41,046 nucleotides of DNA from an uncultured Prevotellaceae bacterium (GCA_900314985.1 OMXL01000025.1:1-41046), one strand, 5' to 3'; positions 34,204 through 41,046 are shown, counted from the first letter of the stretch. Made by a program: numbers and translations. Notes: generated by a model not told the origin, from the letters alone.

Positions 34204-35241
34204 TTAGATCAGCGTCATTCCAAGTTTCTTACACTCTTGTCGCATATCGTCAGGCCAGATAGAGGCTTGTATCTCACCAATATGTCCTTTGTGCAACAGC
34301 ACCATGCAGAGACGACTCTGACCGATACCGCCACCAATAGAGAGTGGCAACTCATCGTTCAGCAGCTTCTGGTGGAAATACAGTTCCTTGCGCTCTTCCT
34401 TATCTTCTATGGCCAACTGGCGCAGCAGACTCTCCTTATCGACACGTATACCCATGGACGAGAGCTCGAACGAGCGTCCCAATACAGGATACCAGATCAG
34501 GATATCGCCATTCAGACCAGCCAGACCGTTCTCGCCTACTGTCGACCAGTCATCATAGTCTGGTGCACGACCATCGTGCTTCTCGCCATTCGACAGCTTG
34601 CCACCAATACCAATCACGAAGACAGCGCCATACTTCTCGCAGATGGCATCCTCGCGCTCTTTAGGTGTCTTGTCAGGATACATCTGGAGCAGTTCTTCAG
34701 CATGAATGAAGTGAATCTCCTCAGGTAGGAAGGGCTTAATCTGCGGATAGGTCTCGCAGGTCAGATATTCCGTACGGCGGATGGCGGCATAGATGCGGCT
34801 CACCACATTCTTCAGGAAACTAATGGTACGCTGTTCCTTGGTAATCACGGCCTCCCAGTCCCACTGGTCAACATACAGTGAGTGCAGGTTGTCCAACTCC
34901 TCGTCAGCACGGATGGCATTCATATCCGTATAGATGCCATAACCAGGCTCTACCTCGTATTCAGCCAGCGACAGGCGCTTCCATTTAGCCAGCGAGTGAA
35001 CGACCTCAGCGCGAGCGTCGCCCAAGTCCTTGATGGGGAACGTCACTGCACGCTCCACACCATTCAGGTCGTCGTTGATACCCAGTCCCTTCAATACGAA
35101 GAGCGGAGCCGTCACACGACGCAGACGCAACTCGGTAGACAGGTTCTGCTGAAAGAACTCCTTAATCATCTTAATACCCTGCTCTGTCTGCTTAGCACCG
35201 AGCAGGGGCTGGTAGTCGATTGGTTTGATCAGTTGACTCAT
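34204..35241 (-). CDS. asnA: Aspartate-ammonia ligase (asparagine synthetase A)
   Basis: 345 residues, full length. It has the class II tRNA-synthetase-like fold typical of AsnA, with QTEQGIKMIKEFFQQNL, RRVTAPLFVLKGLGINDDLNG, EVVHSLAKWKRLSL, GIYTDMNAIRADEELDNLHSLYVDQWDWE and the C-terminal PLSIGGGIGQSRLCMVLL. It makes asparagine from aspartate, ammonia and ATP in the cytosol. Its mRNA leader is largely made of 8-base repeats and its stop touches the heptamer array. No archaeal-type anticodon-binding domain, so it is not AsnS. Confidence 0.96.
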   Translation of the reverse strand: MSQLIKPIDYQPLLGAKQTEQGIKMIKEFFQQNLSTELRLRRVTAPLFVLKGLGINDDLNGVERAVTFPIKDLGDARAEVVHSLAKWKRLSLAEYEVEPGYGIYTDMNAIRADEELDNLHSLYVDQWDWEAVITKEQRTISFLKNVVSRIYAAIRRTEYLTCETYPQIKPFLPEEIHFIHAEELLQMYPDKTPKEREDAICEKYGAVFVIGIGGKLSNGEKHDGRAPDYDDWSTVGENGLAGLNGDILIWYPVLGRSFELSSMGIRVDKESLLRQLAIEDKEERKELYFHQKLLNDELPLSIGGGIGQSRLCMVLLHKGHIGEIQASIWPDDMRQECKKLGMTLI

Positions 35242-35250
35242 CTTATATTT

Positions 35251-35297
35251 GACTATTTGACAATTTGACTATTTGACAATTTACTATTTTACAATTT
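35251..35297. repeat. 8-base alternating tandem repeats in the asnA leader
   Basis: GACTATTT and GACAATTT alternate twice, followed by ACTATTTT and ACAATTT. The array lies between the asnA start (35241) and its -7 box (35305), so it forms most of the 5' untranslated region. Confidence 0.85.
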
Positions 35298-35304
35298 GCG
35301 ACTG

Positions 35305-35312
35305 CAAAGGTA
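35305..35312 (-). promoter_or_regulatory. -7 box for asnA
   Basis: TACCTTTG on the minus strand, a consensus TAnnTTTG, about 64 bases before the asnA start. Confidence 0.65.
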
Positions 35313-35423
35313 CTAATTTTATATTAACAAGCAAGCAAAAAGCTAAATTATTTTGCAAAATGAAAGAAAAAGTTGATTATTCATTATCACTCTGTACACT
35401 ACAACAATGCTTAAAAGATTATA

Positions 35424-35451
35424 ATTCTCCATTCACCATTCTCAATTCTCA
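35424..35451. repeat. Four heptamers upstream of tRNA-Arg
   Basis: ATTCTCC, ATTCACC and ATTCTCA twice, i.e. the complement of the GAGAAT-type unit. It ends four bases before the palindrome at 35455. Confidence 0.75.
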
Positions 35452-35454
35452 ATT

Positions 35455-35497
35455 AAAATGTGTACCTTTGTCAAACTTTTACAGAGGTACACATTTT
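35455..35497 (+). promoter_or_regulatory. tRNA-Arg promoter embedded in a perfect palindrome
   Basis: AAAATGTGTACCT (35455-35467) is exactly complementary to 35485-35497 across a 17-base loop, and the right arm ends in a T6 run, so read-through RNA would form a terminator-like hairpin. The consensus -7 box TACCTTTG (35463-35470) overlaps the left arm; transcription would start inside the palindrome, a few bases before the right arm. Confidence 0.7.
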
Positions 35498-35500
35498 TTA

Positions 35501-35574
35501 GGTCCCGTAGCTTAGCTGAATAGAGCGTCAGATTCCGGTTCTGAAGGTCTTGGGTTTGAATCCCAACGGGATCA
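35501..35574 (+). tRNA. tRNA-Arg, anticodon CCG
   Basis: A full cloverleaf can be drawn: acceptor GGTCCCG with CGGGATC (one G-T pair), D arm GCTTAGCTGAATAGAGC, anticodon stem TCAGA/TCTGA around loop TTCCGGT (anticodon CCG, reading CGG), and T arm TTGGG-TTTGAAT-CCCAA. Discriminator base A; CCA is not encoded. Preceded by a TACCTTTG promoter. Confidence 0.95.
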
Positions 35575-35609
35575 CTTAGGAGAAAGGAGATAAAAAGTTT
35601 GCTTTCAAG

Positions 35610-36392
35610 ATGAAGAAAGACGTAGCATTAGCATTATCGAGCGGTGGTGCAAGAGGACTGGCACACATCGGAGCCATAGAAGAGTTGGAAGAGCAGGAAT
35701 ACCGCATCAGCGCCGTTTCTGGCTGTTCGATGGGCGCGCTTGTTGGCGGCGTTTATGCTGCCGGCAAACTGAAGGAGTTCAGGGAATGGATGAAGACCAT
35801 CGACCGCAAGAAGATGCTTGAGCTGACCGACTTTTCCTTTAGTCTGAGTCATCTGGTGAAAGGCACGCGCATCATCGAGGCCATCATGGAGTTTGTGCCT
35901 GACGTAGCTATCGAAGACCTGCCTATCCCCTACTGTTGCGTAGCCACCGACTGGAAGGCTGGTCGCGAGGTAGTATTCAGCAGCGGCAGCCTGTTTGAGG
36001 CCATCCGTGCCAGCATCTCGCTACCCACCTTCTACGAGCCCGTACAGAAAGACGGCATGATACTCATCGATGGTGGCGTGGTGAACCCCATCCCGCTGAA
36101 CCGTGTCAAGCGCAAGGCTGGCGACATCCTGGTGGGCGTTGACGTCAGCGGCCACGATTACAAGAAGGAGAATGTGAACCACTTCAACTATTATACCATG
36201 CTGTCGCGCACCAGTTCGATTATGATTCGTCAGAACTCCATTCTGATGGCCAAACTGACGCAGCCCGACATGCTCGTAGACATTCAGATGAGCCGCTATG
36301 GGGGCTTCGACTATGACAAGTCAGAGAAGTTGATAGCCATTGGCAAGATGAAGACATCATTGGCCATCAGCAAATACGAGAACAACGTATAA
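35610..36392 (+). CDS. Patatin-like phospholipase
   Basis: 260 residues. It has the oxyanion-hole loop SSGGARGLAHIG, the nucleophile elbow GCSMG (Ser43), and catalytic aspartate in LIDGG with the following VVNPIPLN. This is the patatin/RssA-like esterase fold with a Ser-Asp dyad, cytoplasmic because no signal peptide is present. It hydrolyses acyl chains from lipids; the physiological substrate is unknown. The gene begins 35 bases after the tRNA-Arg with neither a promoter nor a terminator in between, so it is probably cotranscribed with the tRNA. Confidence 0.9.
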   Translation: MKKDVALALSSGGARGLAHIGAIEELEEQEYRISAVSGCSMGALVGGVYAAGKLKEFREWMKTIDRKKMLELTDFSFSLSHLVKGTRIIEAIMEFVPDVAIEDLPIPYCCVATDWKAGREVVFSSGSLFEAIRASISLPTFYEPVQKDGMILIDGGVVNPIPLNRVKRKAGDILVGVDVSGHDYKKENVNHFNYYTMLSRTSSIMIRQNSILMAKLTQPDMLVDIQMSRYGGFDYDKSEKLIAIGKMKTSLAISKYENNV

Positions 36393-36441
36393 AAAGAGTA
36401 AAAAAAACAAGCGGAGTTGCATGTTTGTCAAAGATTATTTG

Positions 36442-36449
36442 TACCTTTG
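36442..36449 (+). promoter_or_regulatory. -7 box for tRNA-Val
   Basis: TACCTTTG lies 19 bases before the tRNA-Val gene. A TTTG (36424-36427) is present but only 14 bases upstream, closer than usual. Confidence 0.65.
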
Positions 36450-36468
36450 TATCCGCTTACGCAAAGTT

Positions 36469-36543
36469 AGGGGCATAGCCCAGTTGGTTTAGAGCGCTGC
36501 AGTCACATTGCAGAGGTCCCCGGTTCGAGCCCGGGTGTCCCTA
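36469..36543 (+). tRNA. tRNA-Val, anticodon CAC
   Basis: Acceptor AGGGGCA pairs with TGTCCCT (one G-T), D arm GCCCAGTTGGTTTAGAGC (one mismatch), anticodon stem CTGCA/TGCAG around GTCACAT (anticodon CAC, reading GTG), T arm CCCGG-TTCGAGC-CCGGG. CCA is not encoded. Confidence 0.93.
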
Positions 36544-36551
36544 CTAACAAG

Positions 36552-36583
36552 AAAAAGAGACTCACAAATGGAGTCTCTTTTTT
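36552..36583. terminator. Bidirectional terminator between tRNA-Val and rny
   Basis: AAAAAGAGACTC (36552-36563) and GAGTCTCTTTTT (from 36571) form a 12-bp perfect stem with a 7-base loop and A/T runs on both sides, so it can end the plus-strand tRNA transcript and the minus-strand rny transcript. Confidence 0.9.
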
Positions 36584-36604
36584 CGTTATCTTCATCGTTA
36601 TCAT

Positions 36605-38146
36605 TTACTTCGCATAAGCCACTGAGCGTGTCTCGCGGATAACAGTAATCTTCACCTGACCAGGATACGTCATCTCGTTCTGAATCTTCGATGCAATCTG
36701 TCCGCTGAGTGCCTCAGTCTCGGCATCGTCCATCTTGTCGGCACCAACGATGACGCGGAGCTCACGACCTGCCTGGATGGCGTAGGTCTTGGTGACGCCA
36801 GGATAAGACATAGCGATAGCCTCCAAGTCGTTCAGACGCTTGATGTAAGCCTCTACAATCTCACGACGGGCACCAGGACGGGCACCACTGATAGCATCAC
36901 AGATCTGTACGATAGGAGCCAGCAGCGTCTGCATCTCCATCTCGTCGTGGTGAGCACCAATAGCATTGCAGATATCGGGCTTCTCCTTATATTTCTCGGC
37001 AATCTTAGCGCCGTAGATAGCGTGTGGATCGTCGGTATCCTCATCGGGCACCTTACCGATATCGTGCAACAGTCCGGCACGCTTAGCCTTCTTAGGATTC
37101 AGACCCAGTTCAGCAGCCATCACAGCACAGAGGTTAGCGGTCTCACGAGCGTGCTGCAACAGGTTCTGACCGTAGGAAGAACGATACTTCATCTTACCCA
37201 CGATACGGATCAGCTCAGGATGCAGACCATGGATACCGAGGTCGATAGCAGTACGCTTACCAGTCTCGATAATCTCGTTCTCCAGCTGCTTCTTCACCTT
37301 GGCAACGACCTCCTCGATACGTGCGGGGTGGATACGGCCGTCGGCAACCAACTGGTGGAGGGCCAGACGACAGGTCTCACGACGTACGGGGTCGAAGGCA
37401 GAGATAACGATAGCCTCGGGGGTGTCGTCAACAACGATTTCCACACCGCAGGCAGCCTCCAGAGCACGGATGTTACGACCCTCACGACCAATCACACGAC
37501 CCTTCACGTCGTCATTGTCGATATGGAATACGCTGACAGAGTTTTCTACAGCAGTCTCCGTAGCTACGCGCTGGATGGTCTGGATCACAATCTTCTTGGC
37601 CTGGGCATTGGCGTTGAGCTTAGCCTCGTCCATAATCTCGTTGATGTAGGCCTGAGCATCGGTCTTAGCTTCGTCTTTCAGCGACTCCACCAGACGGGCC
37701 TTAGCCTCGTCAGCGCTGAGTCCAGAGAGTTCTTCCAGCTTGGCACGCTCCTGCATCTGCATCTTCTCCAGCTCCTCCTGCTTCAGGGTCAGCAGCTTCT
37801 TCTCGTTGTCGATGCGTGTCTGCTGGTTGTCCAGTTCGTTCTTACGACGTCCCAGTTCCTCCTGACGCTGGTTCAGCGAAATCTCGCGCTGCTTCAGCTT
37901 GTTCTCGCTCTGCTGGATGTGCTGGTTGCGTTGCTGCACCTCCTTCTCCAGCTCTGATTTCTTGTTCAGGAATTTCTCCTTGACCTCCAGCAGTTTCTTC
38001 TCCTTGATGACTTCTGCCTCTTTCTGGGCAGCATCGACCATCTCATTATATTTCCCTTTGATGACAAAGCGGAAAACTAAAAAGCCACACACGCCTCCCA
38101 GTACAAGGGCGGCGGCAATGGCAATAATCGCAACAATGATGTTCAT
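36605..38146 (-). CDS. rny: Ribonuclease Y
   Basis: 513 residues in the usual order: N-terminal membrane helix ([23 protein letters not shown]), a long coiled coil (about 40-150), KH domain ([26 protein letters not shown]) and HD domain with metal ligands in [13 protein letters not shown] and GAHHDE. It is the membrane-anchored endoribonuclease that starts mRNA decay. It follows zapA on the minus strand with a short gap and ends at a shared terminator. Confidence 0.96.
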   Translation of the reverse strand: MNIIVAIIAIAAALVLGGVCGFLVFRFVIKGKYNEMVDAAQKEAEVIKEKKLLEVKEKFLNKKSELEKEVQQRNQHIQQSENKLKQREISLNQRQEELGRRKNELDNQQTRIDNEKKLLTLKQEELEKMQMQERAKLEELSGLSADEAKARLVESLKDEAKTDAQAYINEIMDEAKLNANAQAKKIVIQTIQRVATETAVENSVSVFHIDNDDVKGRVIGREGRNIRALEAACGVEIVVDDTPEAIVISAFDPVRRETCRLALHQLVADGRIHPARIEEVVAKVKKQLENEIIETGKRTAIDLGIHGLHPELIRIVGKMKYRSSYGQNLLQHARETANLCAVMAAELGLNPKKAKRAGLLHDIGKVPDEDTDDPHAIYGAKIAEKYKEKPDICNAIGAHHDEMEMQTLLAPIVQICDAISGARPGARREIVEAYIKRLNDLEAIAMSYPGVTKTYAIQAGRELRVIVGADKMDDAETEALSGQIASKIQNEMTYPGQVKITVIRETRSVAYAK

Positions 38147-38179
38147 AAAAAATTATATATATATGTAGAGTTAATGTTC

Positions 38180-38479
38180 TTATTTCAGCGCGTCTTCAAT
38201 CTCTGCAGTCAGGCGTGCAAGAACATTATCATAGGGCGAGGTATCATTGTGTGAACGCTCCTTCTGATACAACAGCGTCACGTCGATGAGGGTCATCAGC
38301 GCTATTGTATGATCACTCTTGCGCCCCTTGTATGCCTGCGAATAGGCATTGTAGCGCTCAGTGATGAGCTTGGCGGCTGCACGATAGTACTCCTCTTCAT
38401 CGCGTTTGACGACGACTTCTATCTCTTCGTCGTACACGTGCAGCGTGATATGTAATCTGTCCTGATTTTGTTCTGCCAT
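38180..38479 (-). CDS. zapA: Cell division protein ZapA
   Basis: 99 residues: an N-terminal beta segment (LHITLHVYDEEIEVVVKRDEEEYYRAAAKLITERYNAY) and a C-terminal helix (SDHTIALMTLIDVTLLYQKE), the ZapA fold that bundles FtsZ filaments. It sits between the coiled-coil gene (17 bases upstream) and rny. Confidence 0.88.
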   Translation of the reverse strand: MAEQNQDRLHITLHVYDEEIEVVVKRDEEEYYRAAAKLITERYNAYSQAYKGRKSDHTIALMTLIDVTLLYQKERSHNDTSPYDNVLARLTAEIEDALK

Positions 38480-38496
38480 GGCTTGTCTCTCCTTAG

Positions 38497-38796
38497 TTAC
38501 TGGTTTTCATCGCTGAGGATTGAAATGCACTTATTGACGTCTCGGATAAGCTTCGACAATCGCTCCTTGGCACCATCCAGGTTGCCATCGGTAATCTCAA
38601 TCATCTTAGCCATCTTCAGCGAGTCATAGTCCGACTGCTTCTGAGCCAACTGCTCCTGCAACTGCTTCATCGTCTTCTCGTTGGATTCGAGCATCTGATA
38701 GAGCTCCCCGTTTTCCTTCTTCAGTTCTTGGAAACGGAGTAACATCTGACGCAGACGGGTTTCAAAAGTTGCTAAGGTTTTCTCGTTAGCAGTCAT
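38497..38796 (-). CDS. Small coiled-coil protein, probable ZapA partner
   Basis: 99 residues, almost entirely heptad-patterned helix (MLLRFQELKKENGELYQMLESNEKTMKQLQEQLAQKQSDYDSLKMAKMI). Length, coiled coil and position next to zapA recall the ZapB type of division factor, but sequence alone does not prove homology. First gene of the zapA-rny operon, with a consensus promoter 21 bases upstream. Confidence 0.7.
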   Translation of the reverse strand: MTANEKTLATFETRLRQMLLRFQELKKENGELYQMLESNEKTMKQLQEQLAQKQSDYDSLKMAKMIEITDGNLDGAKERLSKLIRDVNKCISILSDENQ

Positions 38797-38816
38797 ACCA
38801 TTCTCACTTTATTCCA

Positions 38817-38824
38817 CAAAGGTA
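38817..38824 (-). promoter_or_regulatory. -7 box for the zapA-rny operon
   Basis: TACCTTTG on the minus strand, 20 bases before the ATG at 38796. It lies immediately beside the terminator of the upstream gene. Confidence 0.7.
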
Positions 38825-38828
38825 ATGT

Positions 38829-38875
38829 AAAAATATTGAAATGGCGTCATTCTGCCCGCCATTTTAATATTTTTT
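38829..38875 (-). terminator. Terminator after the unrecognised gene at 38888
   Basis: AAATATT-g-AAATGGC (38831-38845) pairs with GCCATTT-t-AATATTT (38858-38872): fourteen paired bases plus one mismatch, 12-base loop. On the minus strand it ends in ATATTTTTA. Confidence 0.8.
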
Positions 38876-38896
38876 AATTCTCAATTCTCAATTCTG
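38876..38896. repeat. Three heptamers providing a stop codon
   Basis: AATTCTC twice and AATTCTG. On the minus strand this reads CAGAATTGAGAATTGAG, so the last Asn codon and the TGA stop of the gene at 38888-39505 are part of the array. Confidence 0.8.
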
Positions 38897-39505
38897 AGGA
38901 GCCTGCTTCTCTTTCTTTGCGAGCATTACGATGCGGAAGACGAAGTCGGTGACCCACTGCTGTGAGAAGCCGAGCTTCTGGTCATACTGGCGGATGGCAA
39001 CCACGGTCTTCATGACACCAGGGTCTGTGAAGTCGTTCTTGGTGAAGATGTCGTTGACCGTCTTCTCCGTCATTGTACGCAGGGCACTCTTGAGGAAACT
39101 CGGCAGGCGCAACTTAAACTTCATCAGGTTGCCAGTCAGCATCAACAGGTCCTGTGAGAAGCCAGAGAACTGGTACATATAGGTCTGTACATCCTGTGGC
39201 TTCTTGCAACGCTTACGGATGCTCGTCTCAATCTCCTTGGTGAAGTTGTCGTCCATCTGGTACAGCTCCTTCAGCATCTTCTTACAGCGGGCCTTCTCAG
39301 CCAGACCTAACTTATTGTTCTGCGTGGGCACCTTCAGCGTAGCCTTGAAGGTACGCAGGTCGGGCAGTGCTGCCAGATTGGTGATGCCCAGGTCAGCAGC
39401 CATCACAGCCTGAAAATATACGCGAATCAGCGTCATGAAGTCCTCCATGCCGCCAACTTTCTCTTCCCCCTCTTTCTTTCCGAAAATTTTATTCAAAAAA
39501 CTCAT
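38888..39505 (-). CDS. Conserved helical protein, function unknown
   Basis: 205 residues that I do not recognise. It begins MSFLNKIFGKKEGEEK, a short amphipathic start typical of cytoplasmic Bacteroidales proteins, and is otherwise mainly helical (GGMEDFMTLIRVYFQAVMAADLGITNLAALPDL, EKARCKKMLKELYQMDDNF, FSQDLLMLTGNLMKFKLRLPSFLKSAL). No signal peptide or membrane helix. It has its own -7 box and terminator, so it is transcribed alone. Codon usage resembles the flanking housekeeping genes. The stop codon lies in a heptamer repeat. Confidence 0.72.
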   Translation of the reverse strand: MSFLNKIFGKKEGEEKVGGMEDFMTLIRVYFQAVMAADLGITNLAALPDLRTFKATLKVPTQNNKLGLAEKARCKKMLKELYQMDDNFTKEIETSIRKRCKKPQDVQTYMYQFSGFSQDLLMLTGNLMKFKLRLPSFLKSALRTMTEKTVNDIFTKNDFTDPGVMKTVVAIRQYDQKLGFSQQWVTDFVFRIVMLAKKEKQAPQN

Positions 39506-39535
39506 ATTCTTTGTAACTTTGCATCAATTTGGCTG

Positions 39536-39543
39536 CAAAGTTA
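39536..39543 (-). promoter_or_regulatory. -7 box for the gene at 38888-39505
   Basis: TAACTTTG on the minus strand, ~30 bases before the ATG. A plus-strand TAACTTTG also occurs at 39514-39521 but has no gene close behind it. Confidence 0.6.
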
Positions 39544-39550
39544 CAAAATA

Positions 39551-39672
39551 AATTGAGAATTGAGAATTGAGAATTGAGATTTTTCTTATATAAGGTACAA
39601 AAAACAAGAGAAAAGCAATAAAAATGACTGCCGCAAGATAATTTTCAATTCTCAATTCTCAATTCTCAATTA
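39551..39672. repeat. Pair of heptamer arrays in inverted orientation before rfbA
   Basis: Four AATTGAG units (39551-39578) and, 67 bases later, their complement (CAATTCT units, 39646-39672). The two arms could pair over about 26 bases without a mismatch. The 67 bases between them contain no gene. The right arm ends eight bases before the rfbA -7 box. Confidence 0.85.
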
Positions 39673-39679
39673 TTTTTTT

Positions 39680-39687
39680 TATTTTTG
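39680..39687 (+). promoter_or_regulatory. -7 box for rfbA
   Basis: TATTTTTG fits TAnnTTTG, 20 bases before the rfbA ATG; no -33 TTTG because that position is occupied by the heptamer array. Confidence 0.5.
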
Positions 39688-39707
39688 CACCGAAAAATTA
39701 AAAAAAT

Positions 39708-40586
39708 ATGAAAGGTATCGTATTAGCAGGAGGCAGCGGAACACGCCTCTACCCTATCACCAAGGGTGTGTCGAAGCAGTTGATTCCCATCTTCGACAAG
39801 CCCATGATCTACTATCCTATATCCACCCTGATGCTCGCTGGCATCCGTGAGATTCTGATTATTTCTACGCCTTACGACCTGCCCGCCTTCAAGCGTTTGT
39901 TAGGCGACGGTAGCGCCCTCGGCGTACGCTTCGAATATGCTGAGCAGCCTTCTCCTGACGGACTCGCCCAGGCCTTCATCATTGGCGAGAAGTTCATTGG
40001 CGACGACTGCGCCTGCCTTGTCTTGGGCGACAACATCTTCTACGGCAGTGGTTTCACGGGCATGCTGAAACAGGCTGTCAAGAGTGCTGAGGAAGATGGT
40101 CGTGCCACCGTCTTTGGCTACTATGTCAACGATCCCGAGCGCTATGGCGTGGCCGAGTTCGACAAGGACGGCAACTGTCTCTCTATCGAGGAGAAGCCCC
40201 AGAAGCCCAAGAGCAACTACGCTGTCGTTGGTCTCTACTTCTACCCCAACAGCGTGGTCAACATTGCCAAGAATATCAAGCCCTCCGCTCGTGGTGAACT
40301 GGAGATTACCACCGTCAATCAGGAATACCTGCAGAAGAAGAACCTGCTGGTACAAACCCTGCAGCGTGGCTTCGCCTGGCTCGACACCGGCACCCACGAC
40401 TCGCTCTCCGAGGCATCTACCTTCATCGAGGTCATCGAGAAGCGCCAGGGGCTGAAGGTGGCCTGTCTGGAAGAGATAGCCTACAAGCGTGGCTGGATCA
40501 ATAGCGACCAACTCCGCAAGCTCGCAGAGCCCATGGCGAAGAACGACTACGGCCGCTACCTGCTACGCTTAGCCGAAGAGAAATAA
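39708..40586 (+). CDS. rfbA: Glucose-1-phosphate thymidylyltransferase
   Basis: 292 residues, the usual RmlA length. The nucleotide-binding loop is [27 protein letters not shown]; further conserved parts are [41 protein letters not shown] and [13 protein letters not shown] with [12 protein letters not shown]. It makes dTDP-glucose, the first step to dTDP-rhamnose for surface polysaccharide. Other rml genes are not in the window (they could lie elsewhere). It ends with its own strong terminator. Confidence 0.96.
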   Translation: MKGIVLAGGSGTRLYPITKGVSKQLIPIFDKPMIYYPISTLMLAGIREILIISTPYDLPAFKRLLGDGSALGVRFEYAEQPSPDGLAQAFIIGEKFIGDDCACLVLGDNIFYGSGFTGMLKQAVKSAEEDGRATVFGYYVNDPERYGVAEFDKDGNCLSIEEKPQKPKSNYAVVGLYFYPNSVVNIAKNIKPSARGELEITTVNQEYLQKKNLLVQTLQRGFAWLDTGTHDSLSEASTFIEVIEKRQGLKVACLEEIAYKRGWINSDQLRKLAEPMAKNDYGRYLLRLAEEK

Positions 40587-40614
40587 AAAAAGCGCTGATT
40601 CCTCAGCGCTTTTT
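40587..40614 (+). terminator. Terminator of rfbA
   Basis: AAAAAGCGCTGA-ttcc-TCAGCGCTTTTT, a 12-bp perfect stem with T run, directly after the stop codon. Confidence 0.92.
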
Positions 40615-40646
40615 CTTTACTGTTACTATTCTTCAACCTAAAGGTC

Positions 40647-40694
40647 GATTGCTGCGCCACACTTTGACCTCGGTCAAAGTGTGGCTTCGCAATC
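40647..40694. other. Large two-part hairpin in the rfbA-smalltalk spacer
   Basis: GATTGC (40647) pairs with GCAATC (40689-40694), then a 3x3 internal loop, then GCCACACTTTGACC (40656-40669) pairs perfectly with 40672-40685 around a 2-base gap. Twenty paired bases within 48. There is no T run, so it is not an ordinary terminator. Confidence 0.85.
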
Positions 40695-40727
40695 ACTATT
40701 CGTTATTCACTATTCACTATTCACTAG
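40693..40727. repeat. Five heptamers (TCACTAT type)
   Basis: TCACTAT, TCGTTAT, TCACTAT twice, TCACTAG. It starts on the last two bases of the large hairpin and runs into the hairpin at the 3' end of the smalltalk gene. Confidence 0.85.
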
Positions 40728-40733
40728 CTTGCG

Positions 40734-40832
40734 CTACATGGCGCAAGCGCTAACTCCCAGCGTGGTCGTCAGTGCTGTCAGCACCGTCACGATGATCTGA
40801 ATCACCGTCTTCCAAAATTCCTTGTTCTTCAT
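40734..40832 (-). CDS. Smalltalk-type micro-protein (32 residues)
   Basis: Begins MKNKEFWKTVIQIIVTVLTA and ends TTTLGVSACAM: a short basic start, one hydrophobic helix and a small tail. It matches what I recall of the Bacteroidales 'smalltalk protein' family (about 30 residues, M-K-x-x-x-W-K-x-x-I-Q-I-I...TTLGV). Function is not established; a single-pass membrane micro-protein is likely. These genes are often near HU-type, DUF4248, amidase and VirE/primase genes. Its stop codon lies in a perfect hairpin GCTTGCGC-tacatg-GCGCAAGC (40727-40748). Confidence 0.82.
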   Translation of the reverse strand: MKNKEFWKTVIQIIVTVLTALTTTLGVSACAM

Positions 40833-40869
40833 ACGCTTCTACTTCTTTGTAAACAACAATTATTTTTAA

Positions 40870-41031
40870 TAAACCACGAAGGCCGAAGGGCTCGCGAGCG
40901 ACAGCGAGAACGAAGTGGCAATTTCACTAATTTCACTAATTTTTTGCTGCGCCCTACATGTTTTTTTCAAACAGAAATTATCAAAAATTATTCAGAAATT
41001 AATTCGTTTAATTCGTTTAATTCGTGGTTTT
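40870..41031. repeat. Mosaic of short repeats at the right edge
   Basis: AAACCACGAA (40871-40880) is complementary to TTCGTGGTTT (41021-41030). Inside are two AATTTCACT units (40920-40937), three AATTCGT-type nonamers (41001-41027) and the palindrome GCTCGCGAGC near 40890. No gene is seen. Confidence 0.6.
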
Positions 41032-41046
41032 AAAAATATCTGTTTA

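Noticed and set aside
36947-37957. 336-codon plus-strand frame opposite rny
   Set aside because: Leu/Gln-rich translation is the antisense of the RNase Y coiled coil; rny itself has all its domains.
38147-38179. 6S RNA next to zapA
   Set aside because: In gamma-proteobacteria 6S RNA lies beside zapA, but here only 33 bases separate zapA and rny.

Overview
The window looks like chromosomal DNA from a Bacteroidota species, order Bacteroidales, most likely a Prevotella-type organism. This is inferred from the SusC/SusD pair, the repeated TAnnTTTG promoter boxes (several with TTTG 19-20 bases upstream), A-rich leaders without strong Shine-Dalgarno sites, RNase Y, AsnA, and small families typical of this order (DUF4369, DUF6056-like, DUF6057-like, 'smalltalk'). 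No whole mobile element, rRNA operon or CRISPR array is present, but remnants of mobile or accessory modules are visible.

Layout. 1-5.0 kb is an accessory region: the end of mcrB, a complete mcrC, a broken AlbA_2 gene, two RhuM-family genes (the first truncated inside a REP-like palindrome) and a Cys-rich small protein. 5.02-5.40 kb is a non-coding block bounded by a 24-bp perfect inverted repeat with internal AGCCTACATA copies. 5.8-17.7 kb is one long plus-strand operon: two paralogous periplasmic adaptor lipoproteins, a single 1501-residue ORF that fuses an RND pump to its outer-membrane TolC-like factor through an internal lipoprotein signal, a polytopic GT-C-like membrane protein, a stand-alone NRPS-type condensation-domain protein, a saccharopine/homospermidine-dehydrogenase-like enzyme and a MATE exporter. 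This suggests synthesis and export of a small molecule or envelope component. A 55-residue orphan DUF3874-like tail follows. 17.96-26.35 kb (minus) is a SusC/SusD nutrient-uptake pair plus a separately promoted DUF6057-like membrane protein and a CxxCH beta-propeller lipoprotein.

26.6-41 kb is mostly housekeeping: plsC, a metallophosphoesterase, a free-standing MetH reactivation domain, pyrC and a DUF4369 lipoprotein (minus); a small membrane protein and a DivIC/FtsB-like protein (minus) divergent from dnaX (plus); asnA (minus); tRNA-Arg(CCG) followed by a patatin gene; tRNA-Val(CAC); rny, zapA and a coiled-coil partner (minus); an unrecognised Bacteroidales protein; rfbA (plus); and a 32-residue smalltalk gene (minus).

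The most unusual non-coding signal is a set of short tandem repeat arrays with a 7-base period whose unit sequence differs from array to array. They fill the gaps between genes exactly, several starting at a stop codon, and one lies inside a coding sequence. They resemble in form, not sequence, the heptanucleotide STRR arrays known from heterocystous cyanobacteria. The RND-OMF fusion with a probable internal signal-peptidase II site, and the condensation-domain operon behind it, are the most interesting protein-level observations.
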